Shown here: piece after piece, positions 27,806-36,796 of the stretch
Layout of the letters: every line of letters begins with the position of its first letter
How positions within the stretch are numbered: position 1 is the stretch's first letter
Source: Streptomyces sp. NBC_01428
GTDB taxonomy: Bacteria; Actinomycetota; Actinomycetes; Streptomycetales; Streptomycetaceae
Assembly (NCBI RefSeq): GCF_036231965.1
Contig: NZ_CP109499.1
Location: 2,728,001 to 2,792,000, forward strand
Length of the DNA stretch: 64,000 nt
Reading direction: 5' to 3'
Position numbers and translations under genes: made by a program
The notes under the pieces: model-generated
The model's database searches: none
What the model was told of the DNA's origin: nothing
What the model saw: the letters and a program-made list of their open reading frames with translations, nothing else

Positions 27806-27981
27806 GTGACAAGGGTAGGCGGTTGCCGGAGTGGGTCAGGACGCAGGCGCCCCACGGCCGGGACCGCGCACGGGCGGGGTGGGGAACGGGCGGCCGCCGG
27901 TCCGGCCGCGGCCCGCGCTCCGGGCCGTGCCGCGCCCGGTCGCGGCCGGGCCGTGACCGTGCCGTGCGGGGCCTGCGGGGG

Positions 27982-28842
27982 TCATGCGGTGACGGACCGC
28001 AGGACGTCCTCCACCGGTACCGTCGGCCGGCCCAGGAGCCGGGCGAGCGCGGGGTCCGCGGGGGCGAACGCGCCCCGGCGGCTCGCGGCGAACAGTCCGA
28101 CGAGGAGGTCGGCCGCCGCTTCGGGGACGCCGTGGCCGACCAGACCGGCCCGGTAGTCCGCGTCCGAGACGACGACCCGGCGGATCGTGCGGCCCGAGAT
28201 CCGCGAGGCGATCTCCGCGAGGCCCGCCATGTCGACGGTCTCCTCGGCGGTCAGCGCCGGGGTGAGCCCGTCGAGCTCGTCCGTCTCGCCGACGAGGGCG
28301 AGCGCCGCCGCCTCGGCGAGGTCGGTGTGGGCGGTCCAGGCGACGGGCCCGTCCTCGGGGGCACGCAGTTCTCCCGTCTCGACGGCCGCCCCGAGCAGCA
28401 TCGCGGCGGAGGTGGCGTAGAAGCCGTTGCGCAGGGAGGTGAAGGGGATCCCGGACCGCTGGAGGTCCCGCTCCGTCGCGGCGTGGTCGGGCATGGGCGG
28501 GAACGGCGACGAGGGGTCGGCTCCCATGTGGCTCGTGTAGAGGACACGCTCCGCTCCGGCCGCGGCGGCCGCCTCGATGGCGGTGCGGTGCCCCTTTACG
28601 GCGGTGTCGCCGACGGCGTCGGCGGAGACGACGAGGACCTTGGTGGCGTCCTCGAAGGCGTGGAGGAGGCTCGCGGCGTCCGTGAAGTCGCCGCGGCGCA
28701 CCCGGACGCCACGCTCCGCGAAGGCCCGGGCCCGCTCCGGTTCGCGCACGCTGACGCCGATCTCCTGGGCGGGGACGCGGTCCAGCAGCTTCTCGACGAC
28801 GAGTCGGCCGAGCTGCCCGTTGGCTCCGGTGACGACGATCAT
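27982..28842 (-). CDS. NmrA/QorB-like NAD(P)-binding reductase
   Basis: A 286-residue atypical SDR. The Rossmann motif GANGQLGRLV is at residues 6-15, followed by LVVSADAVGD, VLYTSHMGAD and SLRNGFYA. The overall pattern resembles E. coli QorB quinone oxidoreductase and NmrA-type azoreductase-like proteins. The ATG at 28842 has GAGG at a good distance. It is divergent from a TetR gene 103 bp away, a layout that suggests the regulator controls this gene, perhaps in response to a quinone or electrophile. Confidence 0.85.
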   Translation of the reverse strand: MIVVTGANGQLGRLVVEKLLDRVPAQEIGVSVREPERARAFAERGVRVRRGDFTDAASLLHAFEDATKVLVVSADAVGDTAVKGHRTAIEAAAAAGAERVLYTSHMGADPSSPFPPMPDHAATERDLQRSGIPFTSLRNGFYATSAAMLLGAAVETGELRAPEDGPVAWTAHTDLAEAAALALVGETDELDGLTPALTAEETVDMAGLAEIASRISGRTIRRVVVSDADYRAGLVGHGVPEAAADLLVGLFAASRRGAFAPADPALARLLGRPTVPVEDVLRSVTA

Positions 28843-28864
28843 GACGATCCTCTTTCTGTACCTG

Positions 28865-28912
28865 TTCCATGTTTCCAGCGATAACATTTCGAAGGTACCA
28901 CCGGAAACGGAA
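28865..28912. promoter_or_regulatory. Candidate TetR operator between the reductase and regulator genes
   Basis: GTTTCC (28871) and GGAAAC (28903) form inverted arms, with outer TTCC/GGAA copies, around a central TTCGAA (28888-28893). The dyad lies in the 103-bp divergent promoter region, which is AT-richer than its surroundings. Confidence 0.45.
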
Positions 28913-28945
28913 GACCGCTAACACTGCTCCGTTACCATCGGAAGC

Positions 28946-29698
28946 ATGGCCACGGAGAGCACGGAGAGCACGGAGAGCACGGAGAGCATCGACGTCACCG
29001 CGGTGGAGGCGCCGGAAGGGCCGCGCGGGCGCATCGTCGCGGCGGCCGCGCGTCTGCTGGCCGAGGGCGGTCCGGACGCGGTGTCGACGCGGGCCGTGAG
29101 CGCCGCCGCGGGGGTCCAGCCGCCGACCATCTACCGGCTCTTCGGCGACAAGGAGGGCCTGCTCGACGCGGTCGCCGCGCACGGCTTCACCGCCTACGTG
29201 ACCAGCAAGTCAGCTCTCGCCTCGACCGGCGACCCGGTGGAGGACCTGCGCCGCGGCTGGGATCTGCACATCGGCCTCGGGCTCGCGAACCCCGCGCTCT
29301 TCACGCTGATGTACGGCCGCTACCGCCCGGGCACGACCTCGCCGGCGGCCGCCGCGGCCTTCGAGGTGCTCGCCGGGCACATCCGTCGCGTGGCCGAGGC
29401 GGGCCGGCTCGCCGTCCCCGAGGAGCGTGCCGTCGCCCTGGTCCACGCGGCAGGCTCCGGTACGACGCTCACGCTCATCGCCACGCCCGAGGAGCGCCGC
29501 GACCCCGAACTCTCCCGGACCGCCCGCGAGGCCGTCCTCGCGGCGATCACCACGGACGCGCCGGCCGACGCCGCGCCCGAGCCGGTCACCGCCGCGGTCA
29601 CGCTGCGGGCGGTCCTCCCCCGGACCGACGCCCTGACCGCACCGGAGCGCGGGCTCATGGAGGAGTGGCTGGACCGGATCGCCGGGTCCTCCGGCTGA
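28946..29698 (+). CDS. TetR-family transcriptional regulator
   Basis: A 250-residue TetR regulator. The helix-turn-helix spans about residues 28-75 (GRIVAAAARLL ... VSTRAVSAAAGVQPPTIYRLFGDKEGLLDAVA), followed by a ligand-binding domain of typical length. The N-terminus carries four T-E-S repeats from a perfect 9-bp tandem repeat. It is divergently transcribed from the QorB-like reductase, its likely target. The ligand is unknown. Confidence 0.9.
   Translation: MATESTESTESTESIDVTAVEAPEGPRGRIVAAAARLLAEGGPDAVSTRAVSAAAGVQPPTIYRLFGDKEGLLDAVAAHGFTAYVTSKSALASTGDPVEDLRRGWDLHIGLGLANPALFTLMYGRYRPGTTSPAAAAAFEVLAGHIRRVAEAGRLAVPEERAVALVHAAGSGTTLTLIATPEERRDPELSRTAREAVLAAITTDAPADAAPEPVTAAVTLRAVLPRTDALTAPERGLMEEWLDRIAGSSG
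28952..28987. repeat. 9-bp tandem repeat at the TetR gene start
   Basis: ACGGAGAGC is repeated four times in frame just after the start codon, encoding (Thr-Glu-Ser)4. Confidence 0.95.
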
Positions 29699-29707
29699 CC
29701 GCCGGCC

Positions 29708-29743
29708 GCCCGCAGGCCCGTCGCCCGCAGGCCCGTCGCCCGC
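29708..29743. repeat. 15-bp intergenic tandem repeat
   Basis: GCCCGCAGGCCCGTC occurs twice back to back (29708, 29723), followed by a 6-bp partial. It fills most of the 55-bp gap between the convergent TetR and hydrolase genes. Confidence 0.85.
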
Positions 29744-29753
29744 CGATCCGGCG

Positions 29754-30629
29754 TCAGGCGAGGCCGGTGAACCGTTCCGCCACCGTCTTCGCGGCGGCGC
29801 CCAGCAGGATCGTGTAGTGGTTGGAGTCCTCGACCAGTTCGGCGGGCAGGTCCACCGAACCGCCGGTCCAGCGCTCGATCACGGTGGCGGGCAGCATCGG
29901 CGGTTCCTGGCCGAGCAGCCCGAGCGGCGCGTGCAGCAGCAGCGCGGGGACGGAGAGCCGCTCCAGGTCCGCCGCGAAGCGGTCCCCGGAGGCCAGCAGA
30001 TCCCGCCCGTCCTGCCGTACGGCCCCCTCGCGCGCCTTCGACCGGCGGGCACCCTCGGGACCCGTGAGGTCGTAGCGGACGTACGCCTCGACGTCGGCGT
30101 TCCAGTCCGGGCCCAGCGCCGGATGGGCGCGGAAGAAGTCGACGTAGTCCTGGTCGGTCTCGTACGTGCGGCCGAGGCGCACTATCGCGGGCCCGAGCGT
30201 CACGTCGAGGATGCCGTCGAGATCGGCGCCGGGCGGCACCGGCAGGGGCAGCCCTCCGTCGACGAGCAGGAGCCGGTCGAACAGTTCGGGGCTGCGCGCG
30301 GCGGCGAGCAGCGCGACGTACGCGCCCATCGAGTGCCCGGCCAGCGCGACCGGGGCGCCGGCGCCGAGGCCTTCCGCCAGCCGGCACAGGTCGCCGGCGT
30401 GCCGGTCGAGGCCGTACGGGCCCGGGGTGTCGGTGCTGCCGCCGCGTCCCCGCAGGTCGGGCGCGAACAGGCTCCACTCGTCCGAGAGGTGGCGGGCGAG
30501 GGCGCCGAACGCCATGCCGGACGCGGTGATGCCGTGGGCGGCGAGCGCGGTGCGCGGCCCGTCACCGAACCGCAGGACCCGCAGGGTTCCGCCCTCGACG
30601 GGCAGATCGAGTTCGGCCGGCTCGTCCAT
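29754..30629 (-). CDS. Alpha/beta hydrolase
   Basis: A 291-residue alpha/beta hydrolase. The oxyanion-hole region is AAHGITASG, the nucleophile elbow is GHSMG (near residue 98) and the catalytic His is in EDSNHYTIL near the C-terminus. LFAPDLRGRGGS is typical of the family. The substrate cannot be inferred. A GGGGGAG ribosome site precedes the ATG at 30629. The 254 bp to the next gene show no clear element. Confidence 0.88.
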   Translation of the reverse strand: MDEPAELDLPVEGGTLRVLRFGDGPRTALAAHGITASGMAFGALARHLSDEWSLFAPDLRGRGGSTDTPGPYGLDRHAGDLCRLAEGLGAGAPVALAGHSMGAYVALLAAARSPELFDRLLLVDGGLPLPVPPGADLDGILDVTLGPAIVRLGRTYETDQDYVDFFRAHPALGPDWNADVEAYVRYDLTGPEGARRSKAREGAVRQDGRDLLASGDRFAADLERLSVPALLLHAPLGLLGQEPPMLPATVIERWTGGSVDLPAELVEDSNHYTILLGAAAKTVAERFTGLA

Positions 30630-30883
30630 ACGCTCCCCCTGCTCGTCCCGGGCGGTCCGGCGACCTCGCCGGGCGGTTCGCTCAGCGACGTCGCACGGCG
30701 CCGCTCCGCGAAGTTAACAAGCGGGTCCGAGGCCGTGGAAGGGGTATGCGCGTACGTCTGGGCCCCGTGCGAGACGCGCCCTCGGGGTCGACTCGGCCCC
30801 GGACGGCCTCCAGGCCGCAGGAACCGCCACGGTTCCCGGCACGCCCGGAGCGCCACGCACGGCCCCGTCCGAACGGCACACCC

Positions 30884-31426
30884 CTAGGCGTCCGGCGCGC
30901 TCCATCCCTGGCGGCGCAGGACCTCGGCGACGTCCGGGGCCCGGTAGTGCGCCCCCTTGAGGACCTTGCCGTCGGCCCGGCGGGCCACCTGGCCGTCGGG
31001 GCCGATCTTCGTCATGTTGGCCCGGTGGATCTCGGCGATCACCGCTTCGAGGTCGATCCCGTGGACGAGGGCCGTGCCGTACGCCACGTACACGACGTCG
31101 GCGAGTTCGTGCGCCAGCCGGTCGAGCGGACCCTCGACCGAGACCTCCGCCACTTCCGCGGCCTCCTCGGCCAGCAGTTCCCCGCGGTGCGCGGCCAGCC
31201 CCGGCGAGACCTCGGTCGGGACGCTGCCGGTGTGCAGGCCGAACGCCCGGTGGAACTCCCGGACCAGCGAGGCCGGGGAAGGGGAGCCGGGTGAGAGGGC
31301 TGCGGGCGAAGGGACGGCGACCGGATCGCCGACGGCCGAGGTGCCCCGCGCAGCCTCCGGAGACGCCGTCGGGGAAGCCGCTCGAGCTGTGGGAGAAGGG
31401 ACCTGCGACGGGAAGGACGGCTGCAT
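30884..31426 (-). CDS. MazG-like nucleotide pyrophosphohydrolase family protein
   Basis: A 180-residue protein with an all-alpha NTP pyrophosphohydrolase core. It has EEAAEVAE (near residue 87), followed by HELADVVYV, which matches the ExxE...ExxD metal-binding pattern of MazG and phosphoribosyl-ATP pyrophosphohydrolases. The C-terminal half has an unusual TKIGPDGQVARRADGKVLKG segment, as in DUF550-like relatives. The first 50 residues are Pro/Ser/Ala-rich and may be over-called; a start nearer residue 50 is possible. It probably hydrolyses a non-canonical nucleotide. Confidence 0.78.
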   Translation of the reverse strand: MQPSFPSQVPSPTARAASPTASPEAARGTSAVGDPVAVPSPAALSPGSPSPASLVREFHRAFGLHTGSVPTEVSPGLAAHRGELLAEEAAEVAEVSVEGPLDRLAHELADVVYVAYGTALVHGIDLEAVIAEIHRANMTKIGPDGQVARRADGKVLKGAHYRAPDVAEVLRRQGWSAPDA

Positions 31427-31510
31427 GGGCCGAGCCTATCGATCCGCAGGATCCGGTCCCGTCCGTCCCGGCCTGGTCAGGACCGCCCTCGGGCTGGCAG
31501 GATCGCGCGC

Positions 31511-32509
31511 ATGTTCCAGGCACTCCCCCGCATCGGCCGACGCCGCGCGCTGTTCGGCTCGACGGCCGTCCTCGCGGTCGTCGGGCTGCTGCTGTGGTGG
31601 CTGCTGCCGTTCGGCGAGGAGTCCCCGCACGGGACGATCACCTTCAGCGCGGGCACCCCGACCGGGGTCTACCAGAAGTACGGCACGCTCCTGCAGGGAG
31701 CCATGGCCAAGGACATGCCCGATGTCGACGTCAGGCTGCTGAACAGCGACGGGTCGCAGGAGAACATCCGGCGCGTGGCCACCGGCCAGGCCGACTTCAG
31801 CATCGCGGCGGCCGACGCCGTGGAGACGTACATCCTGCAGAACAAGCCGGGCTCGGGCCGGCTGCGCGGCTGCTCGCGGCTGTACGACGACTACGTGCAC
31901 CTGGTGGTGCGGCGCTCGTCGTCCATACGGTCGGTGGCGGATCTGAAGGGCAGGAAGGTCGCCGTCGGTCCGAGCGGTTCCGGGGTACGGCTGATCGCGA
32001 ACCACGTGCTCCAGGCGGCGGGGCTGGACGCCGACAGCGACATCGAGCCTCTCGACAACGGCATCAAGGACATGCCGGAGATGCTCAAGGACCACAAGAT
32101 CGACGCCTTCTTCTGGTCCGGTGGCCTCCCGACGAGCGCCGTCCTCGAACTCTCCGAGGCCGACGACATCCGTCTGGTGCCGATCGGCAGCGACCTCGTC
32201 AAGAAGCTGCACGAGCAGGGCGGGGCCTCGCGCTACTACCGGGCCGCGGTGATGCCCGCCGACGCCTATCCGAAGGCACAGCGCGGCGCGGCCGTGCAGA
32301 CGCTGGCCGTGGCCAACTTCCTGATCACACGGGACGACGCGGACGCGAACCTGACCGAGGAACTCACGCGCACGGTGATCGCCAGCCGCGACCGCATCGG
32401 CCAGAAGGTGCACGCGGCCCAGCTCGTGGACCTGCGTACCGCGATCTACACGGATCCGCTGCCCCTGCACGAGGGCGCGCGGCGCTACTACCGGTCGATC
32501 AAGCCGTAG
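31511..32509 (+). CDS. TAXI-family TRAP transporter solute-binding protein
   Basis: A 332-residue exported binding protein. An Arg-rich start and one hydrophobic segment (about 14-32) indicate export or an N-terminal anchor. The domain starts GTITFSAGTPTGVYQKYGTLLQ, typical of TAXI proteins, whose known ligands include glutamate and related acids. No TRAP permease (DctM/DctQ-like) gene lies nearby. It ends 25 bp from the convergent gluK. In mature form it may bind substrate for a distant permease or act as a sensor accessory. The ATG at 31511 fits the signal sequence. Confidence 0.87.
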   Translation: MFQALPRIGRRRALFGSTAVLAVVGLLLWWLLPFGEESPHGTITFSAGTPTGVYQKYGTLLQGAMAKDMPDVDVRLLNSDGSQENIRRVATGQADFSIAAADAVETYILQNKPGSGRLRGCSRLYDDYVHLVVRRSSSIRSVADLKGRKVAVGPSGSGVRLIANHVLQAAGLDADSDIEPLDNGIKDMPEMLKDHKIDAFFWSGGLPTSAVLELSEADDIRLVPIGSDLVKKLHEQGGASRYYRAAVMPADAYPKAQRGAAVQTLAVANFLITRDDADANLTEELTRTVIASRDRIGQKVHAAQLVDLRTAIYTDPLPLHEGARRYYRSIKP

Positions 32510-32534
32510 CCGGGCCGCATCGGACGTACGCCGC

Positions 32535-33947
32535 TCAGGTCACGCGCCCGGGTTCCGACCTCGGCACCGTCACCGTCACGCGCAGGCCGTGCGGCTCCTG
32601 GTGGTCGTACGCGATGGAGCCGCCGCCCGCCTCCAGGAGGGCCCGCGAGATGGAGAGGCCGAGGCCCGAGCCCTTGACGTTCTGATGGACGGCGCTGCGC
32701 CAGAAGCGGTCGCCGATGCGTGTCAGGTCCTCGTCCGTGAGGCCGGGGCCGCAGTCGGTCACCACGACGGTCGACGTCTGGCCGTTGGACTCGACCGTCA
32801 CCTCGACGCATCCGTCCTCGGGTGTGAACTTCACCGCGTTGTCGATCACCGCGTCCAAGGCGCTCGACAGCGTGACCGGGTCGGCCCAGGCGGTGACGGC
32901 CGGGCAGGCTCCCACCAGCCGTACCCCCCGGCTCTCGGCGACCGGCTGCCAGGAGGCGACCCGCTCGGCGGTCAGCGCGCCGATGTCCGTGAGGCGCACG
33001 TCGGCCTCGGCGTGCTCGGCGAGGGCCAGGTCGAGCAGATCGTCCAGGACCTGGGCCAGGCGCTTGCCCTCGGTGCGGACGGAGGCGATCTCCTCGTTGC
33101 CCTCGGGCAGTTCGAGGGCGAGCAGCTCGATGCGCAGCAGCAGTGCGGAGAGCGGGTTGCGCAGCTGGTGCGAGGCGTCGGCGACGAAGGCGCGCTGCTG
33201 CTCCAGCACGTCCTCGACGTTGTCGGCCATCTCGTTGAACGACCGGGCCAGGCGCTGGAGTTCCGGTGGTCCGCCGGCCGCCGCGACCCGGGACTTGAGG
33301 CGCCCGGTCGCGATGTCGTGCGTGGTGGCGTCGAGAACGCGTACGGGGCGCAGCACCCAGCCGGTCAGCCGCAGCGCGGCGCCGACCGCGAGGAGCATCG
33401 CGGCGATCTCGCCCGCTCCGATGATCAGCCAGCCGTGCAGGGTCGCGGACCGCATCTGCCCGGTGGGCGAGTCGGTGACGACGACGGCGATGACGTCGCC
33501 GTCCTTGATGACCGGGGAGGCGACGACGAGCCGGTGGCGCTGCCAGGGCCAGACCTGCTCGGGGTCGTGGCTGCGACGGCTGACCAGCGCCTCGTTGAAG
33601 GCGTCGCGGGCCACCCCCGTCCGGGGCAGACCCCAGTCGTCCGGGGCGTTGGCCATGGGCCTCAGGTTGCGGTAGAAGACGCCGGCGCGGATGCCGTACA
33701 CCTCGTAGTAGCGGGCCAGCTCGGTGCGCAGCGTCTCGGCGCGTTCGTCGGGGAAGCCGCCCTGGGTGCCGCTCGGCGGTTCGGTGACGTACTGGGCGAG
33801 GGCGGAGAAACGCGCGGTGTCGTCGATGCGGTCGACGACGACGCGCTGCTGCCGGGCGGCCGCGACGCTGACGGCCAGCGGAACGCCGAGGGCGAGCAGG
33901 ACGGCCGCCATCAGGACGATGAGCAGCGGGAGGAGACGCGTGCGCAC
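32535..33947 (-). CDS. gluK: Sensor histidine kinase GluK
   Basis: A 470-residue membrane histidine kinase. TM1 (about 5-28) and TM2 (about 180-205, LIIGAGEIAAMLLAVG) flank an extracytoplasmic sensor domain. HAMP, HisKA (ADASHQLRNPLSALL with the phosphorylated His) and HATPase (N-box DNAVKFTPED, DCGPGL, GSGLGLS) follow. The GTG at 33947 lies 8 bp after the gluR stop. S. coelicolor GluR-GluK is reported to sense glutamate and control gluABCD; identical gene order supports the name. Confidence 0.88.
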   Translation of the reverse strand: MRTRLLPLLIVLMAAVLLALGVPLAVSVAAARQQRVVVDRIDDTARFSALAQYVTEPPSGTQGGFPDERAETLRTELARYYEVYGIRAGVFYRNLRPMANAPDDWGLPRTGVARDAFNEALVSRRSHDPEQVWPWQRHRLVVASPVIKDGDVIAVVVTDSPTGQMRSATLHGWLIIGAGEIAAMLLAVGAALRLTGWVLRPVRVLDATTHDIATGRLKSRVAAAGGPPELQRLARSFNEMADNVEDVLEQQRAFVADASHQLRNPLSALLLRIELLALELPEGNEEIASVRTEGKRLAQVLDDLLDLALAEHAEADVRLTDIGALTAERVASWQPVAESRGVRLVGACPAVTAWADPVTLSSALDAVIDNAVKFTPEDGCVEVTVESNGQTSTVVVTDCGPGLTDEDLTRIGDRFWRSAVHQNVKGSGLGLSISRALLEAGGGSIAYDHQEPHGLRVTVTVPRSEPGRVT

Positions 33948-33955
33948 CGTGCCCG

Positions 33956-34642
33956 CTACCCGGCCGGGGCGACGAGCCGGTACCCGACGCCGCGCACGGT
34001 CTCGATCAGCGCCGGCATGCGCAGCTTGGAGCGCAGCGAGGCGACGTGCACCTCCAGGGTGCGTCCGGTCCCCTCCCAGCTGGTGCGCCACACCTCGCTG
34101 ATGATCTGCTCGCGGCGGAACACGACACCGGGGCGCTGGGCGAGGAGCGCGAGCAGGTCGAACTCCTTGCGGGTCAGCTGGACGGTGGTGCCGCCGACGG
34201 TGACCTGCCGGTTGGGCAGCTCGATGCGGACGGGCCCGAGGAGCAGGGCGGCCTCACCGGGGGTCGCGGCGTCGTCGTGGGCGGTGCGCCGCGCGACGGC
34301 GTGGATGCGGGCCAGCAGTTCCCCGGTGTCGTACGGCTTCACCACGTAGTCGTCGGCGCCGAGGTTGAGGCCGTGGATACGGGAGCGCACGTCCGCGCGC
34401 GCGGTGACCATGATCACCGGGGTGGCGGTCCGTTTGCGGATCTTGCCGCAGACCTCGTAACCGTCCTGGTCGGGCAGCCCGAGGTCGAGGAGGACGACCC
34501 CGAAGCCGTCGCTCTCCGGGACGAGGGCCTGCAGGGCCTCCTCGCCGCTGCGGGCGTGGGTGACGTCGAAGCCGTGCCGTGCGAGCACGGCGGACAGGGC
34601 CGCGGCGACGTGGTTGTCGTCCTCGACGAGCAGCAGTCTCAT
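33956..34642 (-). CDS. gluR: Response regulator GluR (OmpR/PhoB family)
   Basis: A 228-residue regulator. The receiver domain has acidic residues in LLVEDDNH, the phosphoacceptor Asp in VVLLDLGLPDQDG and the conserved Lys in YVVKPYD. The winged-helix output domain contains QLTRKEFDLLALLAQ and RTLEVHVASLRSKLR. The ATG at 34642 has GGAGGGGGCC upstream. It is divergent from gluA; the 318-bp region between contains a 20-bp direct repeat that is a candidate binding site. It is the partner of GluK. Confidence 0.92.
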   Translation of the reverse strand: MRLLLVEDDNHVAAALSAVLARHGFDVTHARSGEEALQALVPESDGFGVVLLDLGLPDQDGYEVCGKIRKRTATPVIMVTARADVRSRIHGLNLGADDYVVKPYDTGELLARIHAVARRTAHDDAATPGEAALLLGPVRIELPNRQVTVGGTTVQLTRKEFDLLALLAQRPGVVFRREQIISEVWRTSWEGTGRTLEVHVASLRSKLRMPALIETVRGVGYRLVAPAG

Positions 34643-34666
34643 TCCGGCCCCCTCCGGTTCATCGGT

Positions 34667-34711
34667 CGTACGGTCTCGGCGCGTGCAATGGCGTACGGTC
34701 GCGGCGCGTGC
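34667..34711. promoter_or_regulatory. 20-bp direct repeat upstream of gluR, candidate GluR site
   Basis: CGTACGGTCTCGGCGCGTGC (34667-34686) recurs at 34692-34711 with one mismatch, a 25-bp period. OmpR-type regulators bind direct repeats. The element starts 25 bp upstream of the gluR ATG. A 12-bp palindrome CGCACGCGTGCG follows at 34728. Confidence 0.5.
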
Positions 34712-34924
34712 CCTGTGGAACGGTGCACGCACGCGTGCGCCAACAAGGAAGTCACGCCGATGGACAAGGACGGCGTCAAGGGCCTTCGGGTTGCCTGCGG
34801 CTTCCGTTACCCAGCCGGTACGCGCCTTCGCGCCGGCCATTACGACACGTGTCCGATTGCTACCGGATCGTGATGCTCAAGTTCCCCTCAGATGTAATGA
34901 CGCTGGTCGTGCGGGGTCACTACT

Positions 34925-34946
34925 GTCCTCCGAAACCGAGGAGGAC
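34925..34946 (+). promoter_or_regulatory. Hairpin in the gluA leader
   Basis: GTCCTCC (34925-34931) pairs with GGAGGAC (34940-34946) around an 8-nt loop, 14 nt before the gluA ATG. It may mask a purine-rich ribosome site and so modulate translation. Confidence 0.35.
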
Positions 34947-34960
34947 GGAGCCCCAAAGCG

Positions 34961-35737
34961 ATGACCGAAGTATCGGTGGCCAAGGACGACCTGGCCGGGA
35001 CCGACGAACTGGTCGTCCTGAAGAGCGTCAACAAGCACTTCGGCGCGTTGCACGTACTCCAGGACATCGACCTGACGATCACACGGGGTGAGGTCGTCGT
35101 GGTCATCGGACCGTCCGGGTCCGGGAAGTCCACACTCTGCCGCACGATCAACCGCCTGGAGACCATCGATTCGGGTGACATCTCGATCGACGGCAAGCCG
35201 CTGCCCCAGGAGGGCAAGGGGCTCGCGCGGCTCCGGGCCGACGTGGGGATGGTCTTCCAGTCCTTCAACCTCTTCGCGCACAAGACCGTGCTCGAGAACG
35301 TGATGCTGGGCCAGACCAAGGTCCGCAAGACCGACAAGAAGGCGGCGGAGGAGAAGGCCCGGGCGCTCCTCGACCGCGTCGGCGTCGGCACGCAGGCCGA
35401 CAAGTACCCGGCGCAGCTGTCGGGCGGCCAGCAGCAGCGCGTCGCGATCGCGCGGGCACTGGCGATGGACCCGAAGGTCATGCTCTTCGACGAGCCGACC
35501 TCGGCGCTGGACCCCGAGATGATCAATGAGGTCCTGGAGGTCATGCAGCAGCTCGCCCGCGACGGCATGACCATGATCGTCGTCACCCACGAGATGGGTT
35601 TCGCCCGTTCGGCCGCCAACCGTGTCGTGTTCATGGCCGACGGCCGCATCGTCGAAGAGGCGGTGCCGGACCAGTTCTTCAGCAACCCGCGCAGCGACCG
35701 TGCCAAGGACTTCCTGTCGAAGATCCTGCACCACTGA
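34961..35737 (+). CDS. gluA: Glutamate ABC transporter ATP-binding protein GluA
   Basis: A 258-residue ATPase of a polar amino acid importer. It has Walker [11 protein letters not shown]-loop [11 protein letters not shown], signature LSGGQQQR, Walker [13 protein letters not shown] and the switch His in VTHEMG. High similarity to GlnQ/GluA types and the gluABCD context define it. GGAG lies 10 nt before the ATG. Transcription probably starts in the gluR-gluA intergenic region under GluR control. Confidence 0.95.
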   Translation: MTEVSVAKDDLAGTDELVVLKSVNKHFGALHVLQDIDLTITRGEVVVVIGPSGSGKSTLCRTINRLETIDSGDISIDGKPLPQEGKGLARLRADVGMVFQSFNLFAHKTVLENVMLGQTKVRKTDKKAAEEKARALLDRVGVGTQADKYPAQLSGGQQQRVAIARALAMDPKVMLFDEPTSALDPEMINEVLEVMQQLARDGMTMIVVTHEMGFARSAANRVVFMADGRIVEEAVPDQFFSNPRSDRAKDFLSKILHH

Positions 35738-35764
35738 CCACCCCGGCGTCCCTGACGTCCCTCC

Positions 35765-35790
35765 TCGCGCGCGGGGCTCCGAGCGCGCGA
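35765..35790 (+). terminator. Intercistronic hairpin between gluA and gluB
   Basis: A perfect 8-bp GC stem (TCGCGCGC/GCGCGCGA) with a 10-nt loop. It probably acts as an mRNA processing or stability element rather than a full terminator. Confidence 0.5.
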
Positions 35791-35840
35791 ACCGCCCTTC
35801 GACGGCCCGTACTTCTTTCTCCACGCAAAGGATGTTCTCC

Positions 35841-36677
35841 ATGAAGCTCTCCAAGGTCGTCGCCGCCTCGGCCGCCGTGCTCGCCCTCACCGCCACCGCC
35901 ACCGCGTGCGGTTCGGACAACAAGGACGACAGCGGTTCCTCGGGCGGCGGCAAGATCAAGGTCGGCATCAAGTACGACCAGCCCGGTCTCGGCCTGAAGC
36001 AGCCGGACGGCTCCTTCGCCGGCTTCGACGTGGACGTCGCGACCTACGTCGCCAAGGAGCTCGGTTACAAGCCGAGCCAGATCGACTTCGTCGAGACGAA
36101 GAGCGCCGACCGTGAGAACGCGCTCGCCCGCGGCGACGTGAAGTTCATCGCGGCCACCTACTCGATCACCGACGAGCGCAAGGCCAAGGTCGACTTCGCG
36201 GGCCCCTACCTGCTGGCCCACCAGGACCTGCTCGTCAAGGCCGACTCGAAGATCGCCAAGGGCGACGACCTCAACGGCAAGAAGCTCTGTTCGGTGACCG
36301 GCTCGACGTCGGCGCAGAACGTCCAGAAGACGATCGCCCCGAAGGCCAACCTGCGTCAGTACAGCGGCTACTCGGAGTGCATCGCCGGCCTGCAGAGCGG
36401 CGCCGTCGACGCGGTGACCACGGACGACTCGATCCTCGCGGGCTTCGCGGCGCAGGACAAGTACAAGGGTCAGTTCAAGCTCGCCGGCCTCAAGCTGAGC
36501 AACGAGAACTACGGCGTCGGCATCAAGAAGGGCGACTCCGCCCTGGAGAAGAAGATCAACGCCGCTCTCACCAAGATGGTCAGCGACGGCGCCTGGGACG
36601 CGGCGGTCAAGAAGAACTTCGGCCCGGCCGAGTACAAGAACGAGCCGGCCCCGAAGATCGGCGTGATCGTCAAGTAG
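35841..36677 (+). CDS. gluB: Glutamate-binding lipoprotein GluB
   Basis: A 278-residue periplasmic-type binding lipoprotein. The signal peptide ends LTATATAC, a lipobox variant, followed by a Ser/Gly/Asp linker. The SBP_bac_3 domain begins KIKVGIKYDQPGLG and contains the DRENALARGDVKFIAATYSIT signature. The ATG at 35841 is chosen over the ATG three codons upstream because AAAGGA overlaps the latter. It delivers glutamate to GluCD. The gene has intercistronic hairpins on both sides. Confidence 0.94.
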   Translation: MKLSKVVAASAAVLALTATATACGSDNKDDSGSSGGGKIKVGIKYDQPGLGLKQPDGSFAGFDVDVATYVAKELGYKPSQIDFVETKSADRENALARGDVKFIAATYSITDERKAKVDFAGPYLLAHQDLLVKADSKIAKGDDLNGKKLCSVTGSTSAQNVQKTIAPKANLRQYSGYSECIAGLQSGAVDAVTTDDSILAGFAAQDKYKGQFKLAGLKLSNENYGVGIKKGDSALEKKINAALTKMVSDGAWDAAVKKNFGPAEYKNEPAPKIGVIVK

Positions 36678-36754
36678 TCCGGCCCTCCGAAGTCACCAGG
36701 TAACGCAGGGACCTTCAGGTGACGCAGGAATCCGCGGTTCACGCGGGGTTCCGC

Positions 36755-36796
36755 CGGTGCGCCGCCGCCCGCCGCGATCACGGCGGCGGCGCACCG
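36755..36796 (+). terminator. Strong hairpin between gluB and gluC
   Basis: A perfect 15-bp GC-rich stem (36755-36769 with 36782-36796) lies in the 159-bp gluB-gluC gap. It probably allows more gluB than gluCD expression. Confidence 0.7.
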
